Part shown: positions 16,502 through 25,123 of the stretch, in pieces
Numbering within the stretch: the first letter of the stretch is position 1
Layout: each line of letters begins with the position of its first letter
Assembly (NCBI GenBank): GCA_937969495.1
Contig: CALBVY010000022.1
Span: 1 to 42,444, forward strand
Direction of reading: 5' to 3'
Length of the DNA stretch: 42,444 nt
Source of the DNA: an uncultured Verrucomicrobiales bacterium
GTDB lineage: Bacteria > Verrucomicrobiota > Verrucomicrobiia > Verrucomicrobiales > Akkermansiaceae
The notes under the pieces: model-generated
Databases searched by the model: none
What the model was told of the DNA's origin: nothing
What the model saw: the letters and a program-made list of their open reading frames with translations, nothing else
Position numbers and translations under genes: made by a program

Positions 16502-18622
16502 TTAGCTCTTTTCTTCTTCGCGCTTCTTAACTTCAGCAATCACTTCCTCAGCTACGTTCTTAGGACAAGCTGCGTAGTGTGAAAACTCCATGGAGAACTG
16601 ACCACGGCCAGATGTCATGGTGCGGAGGTCACCGATGTAGCCGAACATATCGCTCAGAGGAGCATCTGCTTTTACACGGATACCGGTAGGAGTAGACTCC
16701 TGCTCTTTGATCATACCACGGCGGCGGTTAAGGTCACCGATGACGTCACCCACGTTATCTTCAGGTGTGAAGACATCGAGCTTCATAATGGGCTCAAGGA
16801 GTGTTGGGCCTGCTTTAGGAATGGTCTGGCGGTAGCCAGCCTTTGCTGCGATTTCAAATGCAATGGCGGAGGAGTCAACAGCGTGCTGTGCACCGTCCAC
16901 GAGAGTTACCTTGAAGTTCAAGCAAGGGAAGCCAGCGAGGACACCTTTTTCCTTGGATGTTTTGAAGCCTTTTTCAATGGCGGGCCAGAACTCTTTAGGA
17001 ACGTTACCACCGACAACTTTGGATTCGAACGCGAAGTCAACGCCTTCTTCTGGATCAAGTGGCTCGATGATGTAATCGATCTTACCATACTGACCAGAAC
17101 CACCGGACTGTTTCTTGTGCGTGTAGCTGTCTTCTACGCGTTTGGTGATGGTCTCGCGGTAGGCTACCTGAGGCTTACCCACTTCGACTTCCACCTTGTG
17201 CGTGCGCTTGAGGATATCTACCTTAATATCGAGGTGAAGTTCACCCATACCCTTAAGGATGGTTTCTCCGGAGTCCTGATCGGTTTCTACGATAAATGTG
17301 GGGTCTTCCTTAACCATCTTACCAATGGCTGTGCCAAGCTTCTCAGCGTTAGCTTTGTCTTTGGCAGCAACGGCGATGGAAATAACCGGATCTGGGAATA
17401 CCATCGGCTCAAGAGTGGCTGGGTGGTCTTTGTCACAGAGTGTGTGACCTGTTTGCACGTTCTTGAGACCTACAAGGGCGACGATGTCACCTGCTTGAGC
17501 TCCATCGAGCTCGATACGATCATCAGCAGACATCTCCACGATACGGCCAACACGCTCGGTTTTACCGGTGAAGGTATTCAGAATAGTAGAGCCTTTTTCG
17601 AGTTTACCGGAGTAAATACGAGTGAAAGTAAGAGCACCATATTGGTCATCCATGATCTTAAAAGCAAGTGCGCGGAGTGGGCCATCAGGTGTGACGGTGG
17701 CGAACTCACCAGTCTCATTACCCTCAGGGTCAACCTCAGGTTGAGCAGGAACTTCGGTAGGTGATGGAAGGTAGTCAACCACAGCATCAAGAACGAGCTG
17801 CACACCTTTATTTTTGAAGGCTGAACCACAGAATGTTGGGAAGAAGGCAAGTTCGATGGTGCCTTTGCGGATGCATTTCTTGAGGTCTTCGATGCTGGGC
17901 TCGTTACCATCAAGGTATTCCATCATTAACTCATCATCCTGCTCAACAGCAGTTTCAATGAGCTCGGCGCGGTATTTTTCTACATCATCTACCATGTCAG
18001 CAGGGACATCTTCGATAGAGTAGTTCTCAGGTTGGCCGCTTTCGTCCCATACCCATGCTTTACGGGTAAGAAGATCAACAACACCTACCATATTATCTTC
18101 AATACCGATGGGGAGAACCATTACGAGAGGCTTGGCTGCAAGCACTGTCTTAATTTGATCAACCACGCGGTAGAAGCTGGCACCTGTGCGGTCTAGCTTG
18201 TTCACAAAAATGATACGGGCTACCTTGGAGTCGTTTGCGTAGCGCCAGTTTGTTTCAGACTGTGGTTCTACACCGCCAGATCCACAGAATACACCGATGC
18301 CGCCATCAAGAACTTTCAATGAACGGTAAACCTCTACGGTGAAGTCTACGTGACCAGGAGTATCAATGACGTTAAAGCGGTATTTATCTTTATCCCACTG
18401 ATTGCTGCTACCTGCCCAGAAGCAGCTTACAGCAGCTGATTGAATGGTGATACCGCGTTCTGCTTCTTGCTCCATGAAGTCAGTGGTGGCCTCACCATCA
18501 TGCACTTCACCGATTTTGTGAGATTTTCCGGTTAGCTTAAGGATACGTTCTGTGGTTGTGGTTTTACCAGCGTCCACGTGGGCGAAGATACCGATATTTC
18601 TGTAGAGAGACAGGTCTGACAT
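16502..18622 (-). CDS. fusA: translation elongation factor G
   Basis: A 706-residue GTPase, normal for bacterial EF-G. It catalyses tRNA/mRNA translocation and, with RRF, ribosome recycling. The G motifs are present: G1 AHVDAGKT (14-21), G2 around ERGITI, G3 DTPGHVDF and G4 NKLDR. Domains II-V follow, ending with [21 protein letters not shown], the conserved domain V segment. It is not in a classic str operon here: no rpsL, rpsG or tuf adjoins it. The 222 bases before the tRNA gene would hold its promoter and leader, though I could not assign a convincing -35/-10 pair. The ATG has no Shine-Dalgarno in front (gaacacaaagct). Confidence 0.97.
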   Translation of the reverse strand: MSDLSLYRNIGIFAHVDAGKTTTTERILKLTGKSHKIGEVHDGEATTDFMEQEAERGITIQSAAVSCFWAGSSNQWDKDKYRFNVIDTPGHVDFTVEVYRSLKVLDGGIGVFCGSGGVEPQSETNWRYANDSKVARIIFVNKLDRTGASFYRVVDQIKTVLAAKPLVMVLPIGIEDNMVGVVDLLTRKAWVWDESGQPENYSIEDVPADMVDDVEKYRAELIETAVEQDDELMMEYLDGNEPSIEDLKKCIRKGTIELAFFPTFCGSAFKNKGVQLVLDAVVDYLPSPTEVPAQPEVDPEGNETGEFATVTPDGPLRALAFKIMDDQYGALTFTRIYSGKLEKGSTILNTFTGKTERVGRIVEMSADDRIELDGAQAGDIVALVGLKNVQTGHTLCDKDHPATLEPMVFPDPVISIAVAAKDKANAEKLGTAIGKMVKEDPTFIVETDQDSGETILKGMGELHLDIKVDILKRTHKVEVEVGKPQVAYRETITKRVEDSYTHKKQSGGSGQYGKIDYIIEPLDPEEGVDFAFESKVVGGNVPKEFWPAIEKGFKTSKEKGVLAGFPCLNFKVTLVDGAQHAVDSSAIAFEIAAKAGYRQTIPKAGPTLLEPIMKLDVFTPEDNVGDVIGDLNRRRGMIKEQESTPTGIRVKADAPLSDMFGYIGDLRTMTSGRGQFSMEFSHYAACPKNVAEEVIAEVKKREEEKS

Positions 18623-18793
18623 AGCTTTGTGTTCTTATTTAGTTGGGTCATCCTCAGAAAATGAGGGCGATGGAGTCTTGCCGAATCATCGAAGCGGCGG
18701 CGTGTAACTAGCGGATTGTGAACATTTGGCAACCTTAGAGTGATAAATATACAGATTTTAGGTTATTTTTTATCGACAAATACCAGCCATGGA

Positions 18794-18824
18794 TTTACTT
18801 CGCTCCCGCGCCAGAGGTTATACT
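18794..18824 (+). promoter_or_regulatory. candidate sigma-70 promoter of the tRNA gene
   Basis: TTTACT (18794-18799) as -35 and TATACT (18819-18824) as -10, separated by 19 bases, with the -10 ending 20 bases before the tRNA 5' end. The -10 is close to consensus but the spacer is long, so this is a candidate only. Confidence 0.4.
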
Positions 18825-18844
18825 TCTGGTTTCATAGATGGAAC

Positions 18845-18919
18845 GGCAGGGTAGCTCAGGGGTAGAGCAGAGGACTCATAAGCCTTTTGTCGGGAGTTCG
18901 AATCTCCCTCCTGCTACCA
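18845..18919 (+). tRNA. tRNA with CAT anticodon (elongator Met, or Ile2 if lysidine-modified)
   Basis: A 75-nt cloverleaf with encoded CCA. Acceptor ggcaggg pairs with tcctgct, D-stem gctc pairs with gagc, the anticodon loop is ctcataa (CAT at 18877-18879) and the T-arm is gggag-ttcgaat-ctccc. It lacks the three G-C pairs in the anticodon stem and the 1:72 mismatch typical of initiators, so it is not fMet. Two oddities are a G1-T72 wobble and an A31/G39 mismatch at the base of the anticodon loop. Whether it carries Met or Ile2 depends on modification of C34 and cannot be read here. Confidence 0.92.
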
Positions 18920-19019
18920 TTTAGTTTTGCAAAGATTACCCCGATCTAGGGGTGCATTTCCTCCCAAAGTTGAGTCGCAAGCTGTTTGCTCAATCTCTCT
19001 TAAGTCTAAATAAGAGCCT

Positions 19020-19051
19020 AAAAAACCCGCCGTGCTCGGGAGCAGGGCGGG
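19020..19051 (-). terminator. intrinsic terminator after rpsB-tsf
   Basis: A GC-rich hairpin (cccgcc/ggcggg plus tgct/agca around a cggg loop). Read on the minus strand it is followed by a run of six T, 36 bases downstream of the tsf stop. Confidence 0.85.
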
Positions 19052-19086
19052 CTTTGAAAATGTGGGGGATTTCAGAGGTAGAAGAA

Positions 19087-19956
19087 CTAGCTGCCGATGC
19101 TGAAGCGCACGTAGCGTACGATGTCTAGGGTATCACCGAGTTCTTTGCTCTTAGCTGCGAGGAGCTTTTTGATGCTTAACTCTGGATCTTTCACAAAGGC
19201 TTGATCGATCAAGCATGACTCTGAGAAATACTTGTTGATCTTACCGATGAGGATCTTGTCGATAATCTCAGCAGGCTTCCCTTCAGCTTCCAGCTGCTTA
19301 CGGTTGATTTCATTTTCTTCCTCAATAGTGGAGGCGTCAATATCGTCACGAGTAAGTCCTGCAGGATTAGATGCTGCAATGTGGAGGCAGATGTCACGTG
19401 AAAGCTCTTGGAAGATTGCGTTGTCCTTTGTGTCTGCATTCTCTGCGCTGAGCTCAAGGAGGACGCCTACCTTGCCACCCATGTGGATGTAGCTGGAGAT
19501 GGCTCCGTTACCAGTAGCGTCAAAGCGTGCAACTTGTTTGATTTTAATCACTTCACCAAGCTCGGTGAACTTAGCACCAAGAGTGTCTTGGATGGTTCCG
19601 TCTTCGTAGGAAACTTCAGCAGCAGCGGCTGCATCCGCTGCATCAGATTCAGCAATGGTCTTGGTGATGTCTGTGACAAAGGCGCCAAAGCTTTCGTTTT
19701 TAGCGACAAAGTCTGTTTCACAGTTCACTTCAGCGAGAAGTCCGCTCTTGGCACAGGCTGATACGTGTGCAGAGATGAGGCCTTCAGATGTTTCACGGTC
19801 TGAGCGACCTGCGGATTTAACGATGCCTTTTTCGCGAAGAAGCTTCACGGCAGCGTCCATGTCACCTTCAGTTTCAGTGAGGGCTTTTTTACAGGCCATC
19901 ATGCCTGCGTTGGTGATTTTACGGAGCTCTTGAACAGCAGATGCGGTAATAGCCAT
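19087..19956 (-). CDS. tsf: translation elongation factor Ts
   Basis: A 289-residue EF-Ts, the nucleotide exchange factor that regenerates EF-Tu-GTP. The N-terminal UBA-like domain begins MAITASAVQELRKITNAGMM and contains the family signature MACKKAL..EGDMDAAVKLLREKG. The core follows with the signature ETDFVAKNE. The C-terminal subdomain ends around RYVRFSIG. Length and order match the family. It is the second gene of the classic rpsB-tsf operon, 40 bases after rpsB, and is closed by the terminator at 19020-19051. No Shine-Dalgarno precedes the ATG (aaactaatattacc). Confidence 0.97.
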   Translation of the reverse strand: MAITASAVQELRKITNAGMMACKKALTETEGDMDAAVKLLREKGIVKSAGRSDRETSEGLISAHVSACAKSGLLAEVNCETDFVAKNESFGAFVTDITKTIAESDAADAAAAAEVSYEDGTIQDTLGAKFTELGEVIKIKQVARFDATGNGAISSYIHMGGKVGVLLELSAENADTKDNAIFQELSRDICLHIAASNPAGLTRDDIDASTIEEENEINRKQLEAEGKPAEIIDKILIGKINKYFSESCLIDQAFVKDPELSIKKLLAAKSKELGDTLDIVRYVRFSIGS

Positions 19957-19996
19957 GGTAATATTAGTTTAGGAAATAAGTGATAGAGGAAATAGA

Positions 19997-20677
19997 TTAG
20001 TCCTTAGCAACGGCGATGGAGTCGACGAGGTTCTGAAGGATTAGGCGGATGGAGCGCGTAGCGTCATCGTTGCCTGGGATAGGGTAGTCAACGACAGCAG
20101 GGTCAGCATTAGTATCTACGATAGCAATTACTGGGATGTTGAGGCGGCGTGCTTCAGCGACGGCGATGGTCTCACGAGCAGAGTCTACGATGACCATGGC
20201 GGCTGGGAGTTTGTCCATATCACGCACACCACGGAGGTTACGCAGGAGCTTTTCACGCTCACGACCAAGGGCGGAGAGTTCTTTTTTGGACATTTTTTTG
20301 AAATCAGGTGATTTCTCAATGTCTTCAAGGAACTTGAGGCGCTCAACAGAACGGCGGATGGTGGCGAGGTTGGTGAGTGTGCCACCAAGCCAGCGGTGAT
20401 TGACATAATATTGTCCAATGGCTTCTGCTGCTTCACGTACGGCGTCTTGTGCCTGGCGCTTACAGCCAACGAAGAGAACTTTCTTGTCCTTGCTGGTAAG
20501 TTCACCGAGGAAATCTGATGCTTTATCAAGGCATCTGACGGTTTCCTCAAGGTTGATGATGTAGATGCCGCCTTTGTCCTTCATGAGGTAAGGCTTCATC
20601 TTAGGGTTCCATTTGCGAGTCTGGTGTCCGTAGTGAACGCCAGCTTCGACCATTTCGTTAATTAGTTCGTTGACCAT
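19997..20677 (-). CDS. rpsB: 30S ribosomal protein uS2
   Basis: A 226-residue S2 protein. Family blocks visible are MLEAGVHYGH-like (MVEAGVHYGHQTRKWNPKM), the mid-protein VLFVGCKRQAQDAV, RWLGGTLTNLATI and the C-terminal IPVIAIVDTNADP followed by IPGNDDATRSIRLI. It binds on the back of the 30S head-body junction and is needed for bS1 and mRNA recruitment in many bacteria. It is the first gene of rpsB-tsf. The upstream 313 bases are gene-free and contain a small perfect hairpin that could belong to the leader. No Shine-Dalgarno precedes the ATG. Confidence 0.97.
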   Translation of the reverse strand: MVNELINEMVEAGVHYGHQTRKWNPKMKPYLMKDKGGIYIINLEETVRCLDKASDFLGELTSKDKKVLFVGCKRQAQDAVREAAEAIGQYYVNHRWLGGTLTNLATIRRSVERLKFLEDIEKSPDFKKMSKKELSALGREREKLLRNLRGVRDMDKLPAAMVIVDSARETIAVAEARRLNIPVIAIVDTNADPAVVDYPIPGNDDATRSIRLILQNLVDSIAVAKD

Positions 20678-20990
20678 TGTATTAGGTAGTTGTCCGCCCT
20701 TGAAACAGGGTGGCTCTGGGTGGGTTGGGAAATCCGCCGCATTTTATAGCTCAAATCGAGCTAAGTCCTTTAATTTCCCATAGTTGGTAAGGCGGCGTGC
20801 CAAAGGCTGGCCGGTTCCTAGTGGATGGGTGTAGTTTTTACAAGGTAATTTTCTCTTTAGATGAGAAAAAATAAATGAGGGGGAAGGGCGGCTCAGTGCT
20901 TAGTGTCAAAGCGAATGACGGTTTTGATGGCGTAGGGGTGCGTCTGTTTAAGCGGGATTTGATGCTATTTTTTTTGCTTCGTGGATACCT
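20678..20990 (-). promoter_or_regulatory. gene-free rpsB upstream region with a small hairpin
   Basis: 313 bases without a supportable gene, between divergent rpsB and dinB. It must hold the promoters for both. A perfect 6-bp inverted repeat tagctc/gagcta with loop aaatc lies at 20747-20763. In many bacteria the rpsB leader carries a structured element for autoregulation by S2; I cannot show that structure here. Confidence 0.4.
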
Positions 20991-21014
20991 GTGGTGGATG
21001 ATGCCGGTGGAGGG

Positions 21015-22052
21015 ATGAGAAAGTGTATTCACATAGATATGGATTGTTTCTACGCGGCGGTGGAGGAGCGGGAGCAGCCTGAGCTCTGTGGTCTGCCAGT
21101 GGCTGTAGGGGGATCGAGTAGGAGGGGGGTGATTTGTGCGGCGAATTATGAGGCGCGGAAATATGGTGTGCGCTCAGCGATGCCGGGGTTTAAGGCGGTG
21201 AAGCTCTGTCCGCAGTTGATTATGTTACCGGTGCGTTTTGATCTTTATCGGGCAGAGTCTGTAAAGATTCGCGCTATTTTTGGCAGGTTTACTGAGCTTA
21301 TTGAGCCTTTGTCTCTGGATGAGGCGTATCTGGATGTGAGCCATTGGCAGAGCTCTGCCTCGGCGATTGCGCGGGAGGTGCGGGCGCAGATTTTTGAAGA
21401 GACGGGGCTGAGGGCATCGGCTGGTATTGCTCCTAATAAAATGCTGGCGAAGATTGCTAGTGATTGGAATAAACCTAATGGGCAGTTTGAGGTGAAGGTG
21501 GAGGAGATTGATGTCTTTATGCGTGAGCTCCCAGTGGCAAAGCTCTGGGGGGTGGGGAAGCGGATGCAGGAGAAGTTGACTCGGATCGGAGTGCAGACCT
21601 GTGGTGATTTACAGAAGTTAGATAAGTTTGAGATGTCGCGCCGGTTCGGTAAGTGGGGGATGGAACTCTACCGGCTATGCCGTGGTTGCGATGAGCGTGA
21701 GGTGAAGCCGCACCGTAGTCGTAAATCGATTAGTAAAGAAAACACCTTTACTGAAGACGTGAGGAATTCTGCGGAACTGCTGCCGGTGATCCAGAGAATG
21801 CAGGAGCAAATCAGTGAGTTGCTTCAAAGGAGATACGGTGATCGGCAGGTGCGGGCGTTGGTGGTGAAGCTGAAGTTCTCAGATTTCACCAGAACTACTG
21901 CTGAGAGTGCGCACACTCAGATGAGTGATGAGGTTTTCCGGGTATTGTTAGAAGAGGCCTGGTCACGTGGTGGAGGCAAGTCTGTGAGGTTGTGCGGTAT
22001 TGGGGTCCGCCTGATGGATGAGAAGGATGATCCGCAGTTGGAAATGTTTTGA
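21015..22052 (+). CDS. dinB: DNA polymerase IV (Y-family translesion polymerase)
   Basis: About 345 residues from the ATG at 21015 (MRKCIHIDMDCFYAAVE); the frame extends to a GTG at 20991. Catalytic acidic residues are visible in HIDMDCFYAAVE and in SLDEAYLDV, followed by the RxxIxxxTGLxASAGIAxNKxLAKIASDxxKPNG block typical of palm and fingers. The C-terminal little-finger domain follows. The last residues (PQLEMF) fit a beta-clamp binding peptide (QL-x-MF type). It bypasses damaged template with low fidelity. A GGAGG stretch sits just one base before the ATG, too close for a normal Shine-Dalgarno. It is probably a single-gene unit. Confidence 0.95.
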   Translation: MRKCIHIDMDCFYAAVEEREQPELCGLPVAVGGSSRRGVICAANYEARKYGVRSAMPGFKAVKLCPQLIMLPVRFDLYRAESVKIRAIFGRFTELIEPLSLDEAYLDVSHWQSSASAIAREVRAQIFEETGLRASAGIAPNKMLAKIASDWNKPNGQFEVKVEEIDVFMRELPVAKLWGVGKRMQEKLTRIGVQTCGDLQKLDKFEMSRRFGKWGMELYRLCRGCDEREVKPHRSRKSISKENTFTEDVRNSAELLPVIQRMQEQISELLQRRYGDRQVRALVVKLKFSDFTRTTAESAHTQMSDEVFRVLLEEAWSRGGGKSVRLCGIGVRLMDEKDDPQLEMF

Positions 22053-22142
22053 TTGCATCCAATGCGCGAGCACTTTCCTATGGTGAAAGATACGGGCTAA
22101 GGCGGCAGTGATGGTCGCTACGGTGAAGGGGGGGCTTATTTT

Positions 22143-23144
22143 TTACCATTCAATGGCAGCTGCGGCCCACGTAAGGCCAGCTCCGAAGGCAACCATGATA
22201 ATATTATCACCACGCTTGAATTTACCTTCACGATGAGCCTCATCTAAGGCGATTGCGATCGCCGCCGCTGAGGTATTACCGTATTTGTGGAGGTTAACAA
22301 AAACTTTTTCGTTAGGGATAGCGAGGCGATCTGAGATGGCATCGATAATGCGTAAGTTCGCCTGATGCGGCACGACTAGAGTGATATCATCTGGTGTAAG
22401 TCCAGCGCGCTCGATGACTTTTTCTGAAGCTTGGCGCATAGCTGTCACTGCCAGTTTAAAGACCTCACGGCCCTGCATGGCGAGGGTGGCTAGATTGTCT
22501 GTGGCATTGGCCATGGTGATGGGGCAGGCTGAGCCTCCGCCTTTGATGTCGAGAAGCCCTGCGTGACGACCGTCTGAGCCAGTTTCTGAGGCTAAGATAC
22601 GCCCTTCTCCTGGCTCTGATTTTCGTAACACAGCGGCTCCAGCGCCGTCACCGAAAAGTACGCAGGTGTTTCTATCTTTCCAGTTGATAAATGAGGAGAG
22701 CTTCTCTGCGCCGATGATAAGAGCATTTTGATAAGCACCATCAGAAATGAGACGTTTAGCCAGCTTCATGGCATAGAGAAAGCCAGAGCAAGCAGCGGAA
22801 ATATCAAAAGCAACCGCAGAAGAGGCTCCGAGATTGGCTTGCACGTAACATGCGGTAGAGGGTGTTAGGGTGTCTGGTGTGATGGTAGCTACAATGATGA
22901 GGTCGACCTCTTTTGCGGTGATTCCCGCTTGTTCCAAGGCGCGTTCTGCTGCTTTGGTAGCCATGTGTGAGGTGAATTCGCCCTCGGCAGCGATACGGCG
23001 TTCCTTGATGCCTGTGCGGCTAAAGATCCATTCGTCACTGGTATCGACGATTTTTTCTAGATCCGTATTGGTGAGGATTTTTTCCGGAACGTAGCTACCG
23101 GTACCGGAAATGGTGACAGGGGTGACAGAAGTGGATTCGTTCAT
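22143..23144 (-). CDS. fabH: beta-ketoacyl-ACP synthase III
   Basis: A 333-residue KAS III that condenses acetyl-CoA (or another short acyl-CoA) with malonyl-ACP to start fatty-acid synthesis. The triad is visible: C119 (ISAACSG), H260 (VVPHQAN) and N290 (KYGNTSAA). The fold signatures DEWIFSRTGIKERR and GDGAGAAVL are also present. It is the last gene of the minus-strand group selD-yceD-rpmF-plsX-fabH, the order known from E. coli and many other bacteria, and lies 72 bases after the plsX stop. The acyl-carrier substrate AcpP is encoded nearby at 27306 but in a separate unit. Confidence 0.96.
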   Translation of the reverse strand: MNESTSVTPVTISGTGSYVPEKILTNTDLEKIVDTSDEWIFSRTGIKERRIAAEGEFTSHMATKAAERALEQAGITAKEVDLIIVATITPDTLTPSTACYVQANLGASSAVAFDISAACSGFLYAMKLAKRLISDGAYQNALIIGAEKLSSFINWKDRNTCVLFGDGAGAAVLRKSEPGEGRILASETGSDGRHAGLLDIKGGGSACPITMANATDNLATLAMQGREVFKLAVTAMRQASEKVIERAGLTPDDITLVVPHQANLRIIDAISDRLAIPNEKVFVNLHKYGNTSAAAIAIALDEAHREGKFKRGDNIIMVAFGAGLTWAAAAIEW

Positions 23145-23216
23145 AAAAATAGTTCGCGTAATTTGCTGGCGAAAACTTAGCCATGATTAAACGGATGAAC
23201 AAGCCTATCGATCAGT

Positions 23217-24275
23217 CTATTTTACAGGAAGGCATTCTTGAGGGTCTTCTCCTGAAGGTCGATTGACTTGAGCTAGTTCATGCTCAATGTGTGGATTGAC
23301 TTTCATGCTGACTGTTTCACGTGCTACACGGAGGGCGTTCTGGATGGCTAAAGCCGATGAAGAACCGTGACCGATGATACAGACGCCATTGACGCCAAGA
23401 AGGGGAGAGCCGCCTACATATTCATAGCTGCTTTTCTTTTTGACTGCTTTGAAGGCTCCTTTGGCCATAGAGGCTCCAAGGATACGAAAGGCGCTTCGTT
23501 TAAATTCTAGCTTCAGCCATTTTGACATTGCCTTGGCGGTGGCTTCACAGCTTTTTAAGATGATATTACCAGTGAAACCATCACAGAGCACAACATCGAG
23601 CTTGGTTTCAAAAAGATCGTGTCCCTCGACGTTACCAACAAATTCAAAGGGTGCCCGCCCTGTGGACTGGAGGTGCTTGAGGAGAGCGAAGGTTTCTTTG
23701 GTAAATGTGGTACCTTTTTCGTCTTCTTCGCCATTGGACATCAGCCCCACACGCGGACGCTCAACACCTAACACGGTTTTGGCATAGATAGCTCCCATAA
23801 CCGCATAGGTAATCAGGTGGCTAGGTTTTGCCTCAGGGTTAGCGCCGGCGTCTAGGATTTGGCAAATGCCGTGTTCATTGGGGATTGCGGAGGCGATCCC
23901 TGCGCGGTCGACACCTTTGAGGGTGCGAAGCTTGACGGTGGCAGCGGCTACAGCAGCTCCGGTGTTACCAGCGCTTACAACAGCATTTGCATCACCAGAT
24001 TTAACAAGGTCTGTAGCAATGGAAATAGAGGATTTTTTCTTTTTCCGGAGAGTCTTTGCCCCTGATTCTTCCATACCCACAACTTCTGGCGCGTGAATGA
24101 TGACCGCGCGTGAGTCCGTAAGTTTGCACTCCGCCATTTCCTTTTCCAGCAGAGCGGCATCACCTACTAAAAATAGGCGATCGATATCTGGATAGAGCTT
24201 AAGCGCATTGCGAGCGCCCATGACAGTTACTTTGGGGGCGTGATCGCCACCCATGGCATCGAGTGCGATTTTCAT
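23217..24275 (-). CDS. plsX: phosphate acyltransferase PlsX
   Basis: About 352 residues. PlsX converts acyl-ACP to acyl-phosphate for phosphatidic-acid synthesis, acting at the membrane surface. The N-terminal MKIALDAMGGDHAPKVTV block is diagnostic, and the SAGNTGA and LDAGANPEAKPSHL segments are also present. I chose the ATG at 24275, where homologues start. The open frame continues to an ATG at 24314, but that lies inside the hairpin at 24296-24321, so it is unlikely to be used. Genes on either side (rpmF, fabH) are the usual partners. Confidence 0.95.
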   Translation of the reverse strand: MKIALDAMGGDHAPKVTVMGARNALKLYPDIDRLFLVGDAALLEKEMAECKLTDSRAVIIHAPEVVGMEESGAKTLRKKKKSSISIATDLVKSGDANAVVSAGNTGAAVAAATVKLRTLKGVDRAGIASAIPNEHGICQILDAGANPEAKPSHLITYAVMGAIYAKTVLGVERPRVGLMSNGEEDEKGTTFTKETFALLKHLQSTGRAPFEFVGNVEGHDLFETKLDVVLCDGFTGNIILKSCEATAKAMSKWLKLEFKRSAFRILGASMAKGAFKAVKKKSSYEYVGGSPLLGVNGVCIIGHGSSSALAIQNALRVARETVSMKVNPHIEHELAQVNRPSGEDPQECLPVK

Positions 24276-24295
24276 GAGAAGTTTAGATATGAAAC

Positions 24296-24321
24296 AAGCG
24301 GAATGCCGTGGCATTCCGCTT
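24296..24321 (-). terminator. long perfect hairpin between rpmF and plsX
   Basis: Inverted repeat aagcggaatgcc / ggcattccgctt with a two-base centre (gt). It lies 34 bases after the rpmF stop. Only a short T-containing run (gttt) follows on the minus strand, so it may attenuate and not fully stop transcription, allowing some reading into plsX-fabH. Confidence 0.6.
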
Positions 24322-24354
24322 TATCGAATTCAAAGCTAGAAGCTTAATGATCCC

Positions 24355-24537
24355 TTAGAGGGCATCTACTTCAAGTACCTGACGCTCGCGGTAAGTGCCG
24401 CATTGGGGGCAGGCAATGTGTGAAGGCACGCGGCTCTCGCACTCAGGGCAAGTCTTGAGCTTGGGGATGCGCCAACGATTTGCGCCGCGACGCATTTTTT
24501 GCTTCATTTTGGATGTTCTACGCTTTGGAACGGCCAT
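24355..24537 (-). CDS. rpmF: 50S ribosomal protein bL32
   Basis: A 60-residue basic protein with the L32 signature MAVPKRRTSKMKQ at the start and a zinc-binding CPEC ... CPQC pair (TCPECESRVPSHIACPQCG). The start ATG lacks a Shine-Dalgarno (ccacataatacc). It is a large-subunit protein sitting between the DUF177 gene and plsX, as in many bacteria, with a hairpin after it that could separate its output from plsX. Confidence 0.97.
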   Translation of the reverse strand: MAVPKRRTSKMKQKMRRGANRWRIPKLKTCPECESRVPSHIACPQCGTYRERQVLEVDAL

Positions 24538-24593
24538 GGTATTATGTGGTTAAGTGTTTGAGGTTGAGTTAGTTGAAATTTTTGATTGGTTGA

Positions 24594-25109
24594 TTAGCTA
24601 TGCTTGTTAGCTGCATCATCAAAGGAATCAAGGGCTGCCCATGGATTGGGTGCTTCGTCGTGGGGAGGGGTCTTTACATCAACCTCTGTAGGTTTGTCCA
24701 CTGCTAAATAGTGGGAATCTAAAATACATTCCTGTTCGGTATCACCTTGATCACAGTGGGGGTAGTCAGGGAATAGGATGACGAGCTCCTCGCGCAGCTC
24801 ATCGGCTAGGTTAAGCTGTGAGTTGGTAATCTCATGGGAGAGTGCGCATTCCTCAATTTGGATAGTTTTAAGGTATTTGCTTAAACAACGCACACAGGTA
24901 AACTCCATAAGCACGGAGATGCTGCCACGGATGAGGAGTTCTTGATCAAAACGCTGTATGTAGAGATCGTAGAATAACGGCTCAGAAGCGCGTGGCTCAT
25001 CGGCTGAAGAGCGTGCCGCATCATCAAAAATTGAGGTGTCAAGCTCGCCGGAGAATGTTTTTCCCTCCTCAGGAAGTGAGTTTAAGTCAATGGTGAGATG
25101 TTTTTTCAC
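24594..25109 (-). CDS. yceD: DUF177/YceD family protein (large ribosomal RNA accumulation protein type)
   Basis: A 171-residue protein starting at GTG (25109). It has the YceD pattern: an N-terminal beta-rich region, then EFTCVRCLSKYLKTI with a CxxC pair, followed by an acidic segment and an ILDSHYLAVD-like end. The E. coli member affects 23S rRNA accumulation, and the gene is nearly always upstream of rpmF, as here. The molecular function is not settled. It begins 14 bases after selD stops, so the two are likely co-transcribed. Confidence 0.85.
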   Translation of the reverse strand: MKKHLTIDLNSLPEEGKTFSGELDTSIFDDAARSSADEPRASEPLFYDLYIQRFDQELLIRGSISVLMEFTCVRCLSKYLKTIQIEECALSHEITNSQLNLADELREELVILFPDYPHCDQGDTEQECILDSHYLAVDKPTEVDVKTPPHDEAPNPWAALDSFDDAANKHS

Positions 25110-25123
25110 AAGGTGATCGAGTT

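Noticed and set aside
16883-17764. Long open frame on the plus strand over fusA (293 codons)
   Set aside because: It is antisense to a confidently assigned EF-G and shows no recognisable domain; it is a shadow of fusA codon use.
24276-24314. Upstream plsX start at 24314
   Set aside because: It falls inside the inverted repeat at 24296-24321, and the added residues are absent from homologues.
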